A stretch of 64,000 bases of DNA, from positions 62,001 through 126,000 of the forward strand of contig NZ_CP118612.1 of the NCBI RefSeq assembly GCF_028993555.1, written 5' to 3'. This stretch comes from Ensifer adhaerens. GTDB lineage: Bacteria > Pseudomonadota > Alphaproteobacteria > Rhizobiales > Rhizobiaceae. Within the stretch, counting starts at the first letter, position 1. Every line of letters begins with the position of its first letter. The notes under the pieces were generated by a model that saw nothing but the letters and a program-made list of their open reading frames with translations, ran no database searches and was not told the DNA's origin. This document shows positions 57,740 through 64,000 of this stretch, piece after piece. The position numbers and the translations under genes are program-made.

Positions 57740-58213
57740 ATGGCAACAACTTACGACTACGCACCGCTTTTCCGTTCGACTGTGGGGTTCGACCGGCTCT
57801 TCAATCTGCTCGAAACCCAGCGCGCGCGTTCGATCAGCGATTGGCCCCCCTACGACATCGCCAAGACCGGAGATGATAGCTATCGGATCTCGATTGCGGT
57901 TGCCGGTTTTACCCGCGACGATCTCGACATCACGTTTCAAACCAATCTTCTGACGGTCGTCGGCAAGAAGCAGGAACCCTCTTCCGATGCGTATCTGCAT
58001 CGCGGGATCGCCGGTCGACCGTTCGAGCACCGGTTCGAGCTTGCGGACCACGTGCGGGTGACAGGCGCTGATCTGAACAACGGTCTCCTGGAGATCGACA
58101 TGGTGCGGGAAATCCCGGAAGAGATGAAACCGCGCAAAATCGCGATCGAAAGCGCTGCGGCGGCTGAACGGTCACAGGCGCCGATGCAAATCGAGGCATC
58201 GAATGCCGCATGA
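57740..58213 (+). CDS. Hsp20-family small heat-shock protein
   Basis: This 157-residue alpha-crystallin-type chaperone begins MATTYDYAPLFRSTVGFDRL, with WPPYDIAKTGDDSYRISIAV and the ADLNNGLLEIDMVREIPEEM strand that carries the conserved G-x-L motif. The ATG at 57740 sits 8 bases after AGGAGG, and the ATG at 57734 is only two bases from it and is not used. It binds unfolding proteins in heat. Control by RpoH and a ROSE thermometer is indicated by the upstream sequence. Confidence 0.93.
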   Translation: MATTYDYAPLFRSTVGFDRLFNLLETQRARSISDWPPYDIAKTGDDSYRISIAVAGFTRDDLDITFQTNLLTVVGKKQEPSSDAYLHRGIAGRPFEHRFELADHVRVTGADLNNGLLEIDMVREIPEEMKPRKIAIESAAAAERSQAPMQIEASNAA

Positions 58214-58229
58214 CTTATCCCAATAGACT

Positions 58230-58252
58230 GGGCGCCGGTCCTTAAGGCGCCC
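58230..58252 (+). terminator. Hairpin after hsp20
   Basis: GGGCGCC (58230-58236) and GGCGCCC (58246-58252) form a 7-bp stem with a nine-base loop 17 bases after the hsp20 stop. It lacks a U-run, so it may be an attenuator between hsp20 and the DUF982 genes. Confidence 0.45.
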
Positions 58253-58283
58253 ATCGACATCCCGGGTTGGAAAGGAGAGCACG

Positions 58284-58640
58284 ATGAAACCCGATATGTT
58301 CGAGCGGCCAGTTGGCATCCTTGTGGGTCTCGGTTTTCCCGCAGAAATCCGGTCAGTGATGGACGCTTACCGTCTCCTCGTAGAGTGGCGGCACTCTTCG
58401 GGGGACGCGGCCCATTCGATGGCGCTTAAGGCCTGTCTGGCTGCATTGCGCGGCGAGGTTGAAGCAGAGACTGTGCGAGGCCTCTTCGTCGCCTTCGCCG
58501 AAAGACACCATCTGCTGGCCCCAGTAATGGACACGAGCGGACGATTTGCGCCGCCGACTTTTCAGATCGGCACTGCTCCTCGCACAAGCGTTGGAGAGTC
58601 TTCGTTTGGCATCAATGCGAAGGGAGATCACCATGCTTAA
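58284..58640 (+). CDS. DUF982 domain protein
   Basis: This 118-residue protein has a DUF982 domain over residues 5-80 (ERPVGILVGLGFPAEIRSVM, YRLLVEWRHSSGDAAHSMAL, KACLAALRGEVEAETVRGLF). It has a good ribosome site (AAAGGAGAG). DUF982 proteins are almost confined to rhizobia and relatives and have no established function. The C-terminal 30 residues have no known counterpart. It overlaps the next DUF982 gene by 8 bases. Confidence 0.82.
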   Translation: MKPDMFERPVGILVGLGFPAEIRSVMDAYRLLVEWRHSSGDAAHSMALKACLAALRGEVEAETVRGLFVAFAERHHLLAPVMDTSGRFAPPTFQIGTAPRTSVGESSFGINAKGDHHA

Positions 58641-58935
58641 TCCCGAACTGCTGCTCATGGCACCCATCTCGGTTGAGATGAAGGACGGTACACGACAGGT
58701 CTTTGCATCTGTCAACGACGTCCTCGACTTCCTGGAAGGCGAATGGACGATTTATCGAGGTCGGAAGTATAGCCGGGCGGTGCAAACCTGTCGTCGGGCG
58801 CTTAATCGAATGACGCCGGTTGCCATCGCCCGCGAAGCGTTCGTTGAGGCCTGCCGAGACGCCGGAATGCCTACCGATGCCGAGCGGCCCCTGGGCGCCA
58901 GACCTGATGCTGGTGGCCACCATTCCCCAATCTAG
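58633..58935 (+). CDS. Second DUF982 domain protein
   Basis: This 100-residue protein starts MLNPELLLMAPISVEMKDGT and has the core FASVNDVLDFLEGEWTIYRG and CRRALNRMTPVAIAREAFVE. The start at 58633 follows AGGGAG and lies in the end of the previous gene in another frame, so the pair is coupled. The tandem arrangement suggests the two act together. Confidence 0.8.
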   Translation: MLNPELLLMAPISVEMKDGTRQVFASVNDVLDFLEGEWTIYRGRKYSRAVQTCRRALNRMTPVAIAREAFVEACRDAGMPTDAERPLGARPDAGGHHSPI

Positions 58936-59034
58936 AATGGCGAAGGTCATGACTCCCGAAGCGCCAGCCCGAGACGATGTCATCCAGCATTGCCCCGTCG
59001 CTGGCGCACCTCATCCTCGACATGGAGCCTCGAG

Positions 59035-59211
59035 ATGGAACAGCTTACCATGAAACTCCTCACCGATCGCTTGATCGAGATCATTCGCCCTGTGCCCGAA
59101 AAACGGGAAGCGCGGAGCACTGCGATGTGTCTGTGTTGTCATAAAAAGTTCCCAGCCTCACGCATGGACGTCGACGGCTGTGGCATTTGCGAGGAATGTC
59201 TCGCGCCTTAG
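59035..59211 (+). CDS. Small zinc-ribbon-like protein
   Basis: This 58-residue protein has a C-terminal cluster of cysteines (CLCC, then CGICEEC) suited to one zinc ion, after a helical N-terminal MEQLTMKLLTDRLIEIIRPV. No family name is recalled. It follows the DUF982 pair by 99 bases on the same strand. ATG 59050 is another possible start. Confidence 0.6.
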   Translation: MEQLTMKLLTDRLIEIIRPVPEKREARSTAMCLCCHKKFPASRMDVDGCGICEECLAP

Positions 59212-59547
59212 TGGGCCGGTGGGCGATCACCATGTTGGATCTGTCCTGGCGTTCTTCGTTCGTAGAGGTTCTCCCCGCCCGTCCGAACGGCGCACGGTAC
59301 GCAGTGGGCTCCTGGCGAAAGACCGCCGCTCAAATTATAGTGTAATCGTTAGCCCACCTAAGTTCGTGCAAAGATCGTGACAGTCTCGCCTTCTGACATT
59401 GCAAAGCGCGCGGCCGTCTCGGTGAAGACGGTTTCCGGCGCGTTGCATGGCGGCTCTCTATTTGCTGGCCTCGCGCCGGCAAACGCGTCTTTCACAGACA
59501 GGCACACGCGTTTCGGCGAACCGCTGCCATCACCCAGACCGGTGCGA
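59212..59547. other. Gene-poor stretch with a LacI-type HTH fragment
   Basis: These 336 bases separate the zinc-ribbon gene from the convergent LysR gene. Apart from the short LacI-like fragment listed at 59377 no feature is evident. Confidence 0.4.
59377..59460 (+). pseudogene. LacI-type helix-turn-helix remnant
   Basis: A GTG at 59377 opens MTVSPSDIAKRAAVSVKTVS followed by GALHGGS. This is the DNA-binding helix-turn-helix and hinge start of a LacI-family regulator. The residues after it do not resemble the family, and no effector domain follows, so this is a stub. Confidence 0.6.
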
Positions 59548-60474
59548 CTAGATCCAGACCCGTCTGATTGCATCAAAAGCAGCCGTTATAGAGGGATCGC
59601 CGAGGCGAGCTTCCAGGCAAACGAAACTCAGGGTCGTCGCGATCTTCACGTTTTCTGCGATCACGAGGCCGTGCGCCTGCTGTTCATGAAGGGCAATCGA
59701 CTCTCGGCAAAGGCTCAATCCCACCCCGGTCCGTACCATGGCAACCATGGACGTCTCCTGATCCACTTGAGCGACTATATTCTGCCGAACGCCTAGATCG
59801 GCAAACAGGCGCGACAGCAATCGATTATGGACCGAGGCCTGCGGTGTGCCGATCCAAGGAAGCGACGCGAGCTGTGGCCAATCCGCGCCGCGCACGAAAC
59901 CGGCGAGCGATGGTGGAGCGACGACGCGATAGGTTAATTGCGCGAGCTCTCGGGCATGAAAAAGCGGTGCGGCACTTTCTCCGGTAATCTCGGCGGCAGG
60001 ATCATAATCTCTTGGGTCGCCGAGATAGAAACCGGCATCGAGTTCATTTCGCCTCAGCCTCTCCGGCACGTCGCCGCTCATTCCGTGACGTAGTGTGGTT
60101 TCTATACCTGGGCCGCTTTCAATCAACGCCTTCAGGAACGCACCCAAGCGGGTGAACTCCGGGTCGATGATCGTGCCGATCCGTAGTTTCCCTCGCACGC
60201 GCGTCGCAAGGTGCCCGGCCGTCTGGCCAAAATCCGTGAGGGCTGCCAACACCTGCTCCGCCTTGGCTGCCAAAAGGGCTCCTTCCTGCGTCAGTTCCAG
60301 CCCCGTGGAGGTTCTGCGGAACAAGGTGAGCCCCGTGTCGGTGGCAAGGCGCTTTAGTTGCAGCGTGACGGCAGGTTGGGTGATGTGCAGTTGCTCCGCG
60401 GCACGCGTGACGTTTCCCTCGCGCGCGACGGTGACGAATGCCTTCAATTTTCTCAGGTCGATTGGCTGAGGCAT
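59548..60474 (-). CDS. LysR-family transcriptional regulator
   Basis: This 308-residue LTTR starts MPQPIDLRKLKAFVTVAREG. The winged helix-turn-helix (NVTRAAEQLHITQPAVTLQLKRL) lies at about residues 21-43 and the effector domain follows. The frame is open for ten more codons to 60504. It is divergent from the GMC oxidoreductase gene 160 bases away and is likely to control it and the CoA-transferase. The intervening region has an AT-rich ATTAATTTCACTTATAAT near 60476-60493 that could be its site. Confidence 0.88.
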   Translation of the reverse strand: MPQPIDLRKLKAFVTVAREGNVTRAAEQLHITQPAVTLQLKRLATDTGLTLFRRTSTGLELTQEGALLAAKAEQVLAALTDFGQTAGHLATRVRGKLRIGTIIDPEFTRLGAFLKALIESGPGIETTLRHGMSGDVPERLRRNELDAGFYLGDPRDYDPAAEITGESAAPLFHARELAQLTYRVVAPPSLAGFVRGADWPQLASLPWIGTPQASVHNRLLSRLFADLGVRQNIVAQVDQETSMVAMVRTGVGLSLCRESIALHEQQAHGLVIAENVKIATTLSFVCLEARLGDPSITAAFDAIRRVWI

Positions 60475-60634
60475 ATTAATTTCACTTATAATGCCTTGCG
60501 TCATTTGTCATTGGATTTCCGGGCCGCTCCTCCGCTATTCCTGAAAATGGAGATGAGGAGGAGGCTAAAATGCTACGGCAAATCGTCGAAGCTTATAATT
60601 GTGCGGTGCTGCATCGCGGCAGGCGGGCAAGCCG

Positions 60635-62323
60635 ATGACCAGCCACACTTCTCACCGCGCCGCCGACAGTTTCGATTATATCATCGTCGGTGGTGGCTCC
60701 GCCGGCTGTCTGCTCGCCAATCGCCTCAGCCGCGATCCCGCGATGCGCGTGCTGCTGCTGGAAGCTGGCCGAAAAGACGACTATCACTGGATTCACATCC
60801 CCGTCGGCTATCTGTATTGCATCGGAAACCCGCGCACCGACTGGCTGTTCAAGACCGAGCCGGATGCCGGATTGAACGGCCGATCGCTCCGCTATCCGCG
60901 TGGCAAGACGCTCGGCGGCTGCTCCTCGATCAATGGCATGATCTACATGCGCGGACAGGCGCGCGACTTCAACGGCTGGGCGGCGGCGACCGGCGATAGC
61001 GCCTGGTCCTGGCAGAACTGCCTGTCCGATTTCAAGGCGCATGAGGATCATTATCGGCTGGACAACGGCGCGGACCCAAAGACCGGCGGCAACAGCCGCT
61101 TCTCCGACATGCACGGCCACGGTGGCGAATGGCGGATCGAGAAGCAGCGGCTCAAATGGGATATCCTCGAATCCTTCGCCGAGGCCGCCGTCGAGGCCGG
61201 TATTCCGCGCTCCGACGATTTCAACAGCGGCGACAATGAGGGCGTCGGCTATTTCGAAGTCAACCAGCGCTCCGGCTGGCGCTGGAACACGTCGAAAGCC
61301 TTCCTGCGCCCGGCGAAAAACCGACCGAACCTGACGGTCTGGACGCAGGCCCATGTCGAACGGCTGATCCTTGAAGTCGTGGCGTCCGGCCGCAAGCGTT
61401 GTACCGGCGTCGTTGTCCGGCGGCAGGGGCAAAGTGCAGAGGTCAGAGCCCGCAGGGAGGTCATCCTGTCCGCCGGCGCCATCGGCTCGCCGCAGATCCT
61501 GCAACTGTCGGGCCTCGGGCCCGGCTCTCTCTTGAAGCGCCATGGTGTCGAGGTCACGCACGAGCTGCCAGGTGTCGGGGAAAATCTTCAGGACCATCTG
61601 CAGATTCGCGCGGTCTTCAAGGTCGGCAATGCCAAGACGCTGAACACGCTTGCCAACAGCCTGTTCGGCAAGGCGATGATCGGGCTCGAATATGTGCTGA
61701 AACGCAGCGGCCCGATGAGCATGTCGCCCTCGCAACTCGGCGCTTTCACCCGTTCAGATGACAGCCAGGTCCACGCCAACCTGGAATATCACGTCCAGCC
61801 GCTTAGCCTCGACGCCTTCGGTGAACCGTTGCACAACGTACCCGCTTTCACCGCGAGTGTGTGCAATCTCAACCCGACCAGCGTCGGAAGCGTGCGCATT
61901 CGTTCCGATAAGGCCGTCGACGCCCCGGCGATCGCGCCCAACTATCTGAGCACGGAAGAGGACCGCCGCATCGCTGCAGAGAGCTTGCGGCAGGTGCGCA
62001 AGATCGTGTCGCAGCCGGCATTGGCCAAATACCAGCCGCAGGAATGGAAGCCCGGCTTGCAGTTTCAGAGCGACGAGGAGTTGGCCCGGCTCGCCGGCGA
62101 TATCGCCAACACCATCTTTCATCCCGTCGGGACAACGAAGATGGGACGTGACGACGATCCGATGGCAGTAGTGGACAGCCGTCTCCGGGTGCGCGGGATT
62201 GATGGCCTGCGCGTCGTCGACGCAGGCATCATGCCGAAGATCACCAGCGGTAATACCAATGCGCCGACGCTGATGATCGCCGAAAAGGCGGCCGGCTGGA
62301 TCGTCGCCGATGCGCGCGCATAG
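60635..62323 (+). CDS. GMC-family FAD oxidoreductase (choline dehydrogenase/DddA-like)
   Basis: This 562-residue flavoprotein has FDYIIVGGGSAGCLLANRLS at about residues 12-31, the GMC signature blocks GGCSSINGMIYMRG and SAGAIGSPQILQLSGLGP, and the active-site HPVGTTKMG with SGNTNAPT. ATG 60635 is preferred over 60599. It oxidises an alcohol. With a two-domain CoA-transferase next door, the 3-hydroxypropionate dehydrogenase DddA of DMSP-degrading bacteria, also a GMC protein, is a plausible match. A simple choline or polyol dehydrogenase is the alternative. Confidence 0.85.
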   Translation: MTSHTSHRAADSFDYIIVGGGSAGCLLANRLSRDPAMRVLLLEAGRKDDYHWIHIPVGYLYCIGNPRTDWLFKTEPDAGLNGRSLRYPRGKTLGGCSSINGMIYMRGQARDFNGWAAATGDSAWSWQNCLSDFKAHEDHYRLDNGADPKTGGNSRFSDMHGHGGEWRIEKQRLKWDILESFAEAAVEAGIPRSDDFNSGDNEGVGYFEVNQRSGWRWNTSKAFLRPAKNRPNLTVWTQAHVERLILEVVASGRKRCTGVVVRRQGQSAEVRARREVILSAGAIGSPQILQLSGLGPGSLLKRHGVEVTHELPGVGENLQDHLQIRAVFKVGNAKTLNTLANSLFGKAMIGLEYVLKRSGPMSMSPSQLGAFTRSDDSQVHANLEYHVQPLSLDAFGEPLHNVPAFTASVCNLNPTSVGSVRIRSDKAVDAPAIAPNYLSTEEDRRIAAESLRQVRKIVSQPALAKYQPQEWKPGLQFQSDEELARLAGDIANTIFHPVGTTKMGRDDDPMAVVDSRLRVRGIDGLRVVDAGIMPKITSGNTNAPTLMIAEKAAGWIVADARA

Positions 62324-62348
62324 AAAAATCTTGGGGAGATAAGAGAAA

Positions 62349-64000
62349 ATGACATCGATCGCACGTTCCGCGCTTCCGCTTTCCGGCGTTCGGGTGGTTG
62401 ATTTCGGGCAATATATTGCCGGCCCGGCGGTGGCCATGATCCTTGGCGATCTCGGCGCGACCGTCGTGCATGTCGATCCGCCCGGCGGTCCGCTCTGGGA
62501 CAATCCCGCCAATGCCATCCTCAACCGCAACAAGCTGATCGTCACCCTCGATCTCAAAACGGAGGAGGGGTTGGGCGAGGCGAAAGCGCTGGTGGCCAAG
62601 GCTGATATTGTCGTCGAGAATTTCCGTCCCGGCGTGCTTGCCCGGCTCGGGATCGATTTTGCGGCGTTGCGCACGGCGCGGCCTGAACTGATCACCCTGT
62701 CGATCCCTGGCTTCGCCTCCGACGATGAGCTTCGCCGCGATTGGCGTGCCTTCGAGACGGTGATCGCGGCCTCGTCCGGCGTCTTCACGGATATGGGGCT
62801 CAACCGCGTGCTGATGGGCATCAACCCGTCTTTCTCGCCGCTGCCGCTGTCTTCCGCCTATGGCACCATGCTTGCGGCGTCCGCAACGGTGCTGGCGCTT
62901 CAGGCGCGCGAGCGCACCGGCTACGGCGATCATATCGAAGTGCCGCTGGCAAGCGCCGTCATGGAGGGCCTCTCCTACAATTCCATCCTGATCGACGACT
63001 ATCCGCTGCGCTACCAGACCCAGCGCGAGCGGGAGATCGAACGGCGGCGCGCCGAAGGCCTGCCGATGGACATGTCCTATGACGACCTTCAGGAGTTCCT
63101 CGATCCCTTCTATCGCAGCTATGTGTGCGCTGACGGGCGGATGTTCTACGTCGTCTGCCCCAGCCACAAGAACCATGCGAAGCGCTGCCTGCAAGCTCTC
63201 GGCATCTACGATGAACTGGTGGCCGAGGGACTGCGCGAGGAGGAAGACACCTATCTGCCGGTCTCGCAATGGTCGTCCGACGTTTCGCTGGGCGTCTATC
63301 CGCTTCCTAAATTCTGGGCCGACAAGATCGCGGCCCGCATGAAGGAGGTTTTCCTGACCAGGACGGCGGCCGAATGGGAGCGCGTCTTCGGGGAAGGGCT
63401 GTTTCCGGGCGCGCCGCAACGCTGGCTGAGGGAATGGATCGGCGACGACCACGCCAGGGCCGCCGGCCTGATGATCGCGGTGGACGATCCGATCCTTGGC
63501 CGCATGACCCAGCCGGGACCGATGACCTGGCTGCAGGAGAGCGCCGAAGCCATGCTAACGCCGCTCCCTCGGCGTTGGGGAACGGCCAAGGAGGCGCTGG
63601 CACTGCTCGTCGGCATGGAACGTCCTTCCTTGCCGGTTGCAGCGAATGACGCCCCCGGGGGCTGGCTAGACGGTGTCAAAGTTCTCGATCTGTGCAATGT
63701 GATCGCCGGTCCGCATTCGGTCGCCTATCTCGCCCGCTTCGGTGCGGAGGTTATCAAGATCGATCCGGCCAAGCCACTCTACGACTGCTGGAATACAGTG
63801 ATCTTCGGCATGTCGCACATGCGCGGCAAACAGTCCGTGCTGCTGAACATCGGTTCGCCCGATGGCCGTGTCGTCTTCGAGGAACTGGTGCGCTCTGTCG
63901 ACGTCGTGGTCTGGAACGCCACCGACCGGCAGGTCAAGGCGATGAAGCTCGACGCCGAAAGCCTGAAGGCGCTCAATCCGCAGGCTATCTTCTGCCAGCT
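62349..64000 (+). CDS. Tandem two-domain class III (CaiB/BaiF) CoA-transferase, DddD-like, 3' end outside window
   Basis: The frame from ATG 62349 (GGGGAGATAAGAG ahead) is open to the window end, 550 residues so far. The first CaiB/BaiF domain starts LPLSGVRVVDFGQYIAGPAV and has DIVVENFRPGVLARLGIDF. A second begins near residue 439 (GVKVLDLCNVIAGPHSVAYL) and continues with the same fold (FGAEVIKIDPA, VDVVVWNATDRQVKAM). Two fused class III domains in one protein are typical of DddD, the DMSP CoA-transferase/lyase of about 830 residues. The gene begins 25 bases after the GMC gene. Confidence 0.85.
   Translation, partial: MTSIARSALPLSGVRVVDFGQYIAGPAVAMILGDLGATVVHVDPPGGPLWDNPANAILNRNKLIVTLDLKTEEGLGEAKALVAKADIVVENFRPGVLARLGIDFAALRTARPELITLSIPGFASDDELRRDWRAFETVIAASSGVFTDMGLNRVLMGINPSFSPLPLSSAYGTMLAASATVLALQARERTGYGDHIEVPLASAVMEGLSYNSILIDDYPLRYQTQREREIERRRAEGLPMDMSYDDLQEFLDPFYRSYVCADGRMFYVVCPSHKNHAKRCLQALGIYDELVAEGLREEEDTYLPVSQWSSDVSLGVYPLPKFWADKIAARMKEVFLTRTAAEWERVFGEGLFPGAPQRWLREWIGDDHARAAGLMIAVDDPILGRMTQPGPMTWLQESAEAMLTPLPRRWGTAKEALALLVGMERPSLPVAANDAPGGWLDGVKVLDLCNVIAGPHSVAYLARFGAEVIKIDPAKPLYDCWNTVIFGMSHMRGKQSVLLNIGSPDGRVVFEELVRSVDVVVWNATDRQVKAMKLDAESLKALNPQAIFCQ

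Overview
The window reads as accessory DNA from an alphaproteobacterium of the Rhizobiaceae (Rhizobium, Sinorhizobium or Agrobacterium type). The evidence is high GC, ATGA-coupled operons, many ABC uptake systems, an ECF sigma/ChrR pair, paired DUF982 genes, a Usg protein, a groESL pair with CIRCE and RpoH signals, and an hsp20 gene behind a ROSE-like RNA thermometer. The replicon cannot be named from the sequence, but the mix of catabolic islands and insertion-sequence debris suits a plasmid or genomic island. I saw no tRNA, rRNA or CRISPR.

Layout. (1) 1-11239: one strand-uniform operon for sulfoquinovose breakdown by a sulfo-Entner-Doudoroff route: ABC uptake, sulfogluconate dehydratase, KDSG aldolase, lactonase, SDR dehydrogenase, GH31 sulfoquinovosidase with the full K-E-R-W-Y set, TauE-type exporter and aldehyde dehydrogenase. 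A glpD fragment follows. (2) 11550-20717: an MDR dehydrogenase, a LysR regulator and a divergent operon (GMC oxidoreductase, enolase-superfamily dehydratase, ALDH, MFS, 3-hydroxyisobutyrate-dehydrogenase-like) with unknown substrate. (3) 20728-23861: a graveyard of broken IS6 and IS21 genes around a PDZ protein and a frameshifted ABM monooxygenase. (4) 23892-29806: hydantoinase, class V aminotransferase and polar amino-acid ABC operon, with a divergent FadR-type regulator and a 31-bp palindrome between them. (5) 29909-36240: three nested mobile elements. A recombinase-in-trio (RIT) element sits inside istB of an IS21-family element, which itself sits inside an IS6-family transposase; target duplications can be read at both levels.

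(6) 36323-54452: a stress region. TspO, a fasciclin protein, an SDR and an FeS-type photolyase lie on one side. rpoE-chrR, an FAD oxidoreductase-DUF1365-CFA synthase operon, and SDR, MFS, DUF3833 and secreted-protein genes lie on the other. Three good matches to the RpoE (ECF11) promoter TGATCC-N18-TAA tie the parts together. An RpiR-controlled amino-acid ABC/AstE-like deacylase operon (40813-45963) sits in the middle. (7) 54718-59211: groESL, usg, hsp20, two DUF982 genes and a small zinc-ribbon protein. (8) 59377-64000: a LysR regulator divergent from a GMC dehydrogenase and a two-domain class III CoA-transferase that runs off the window, which is a plausible DMSP (dddA-dddD type) or related pathway.

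Starts were chosen from Shine-Dalgarno spacing, coupling to the upstream stop, and family length. Functional names rest on remembered family motifs, because no database search was possible.
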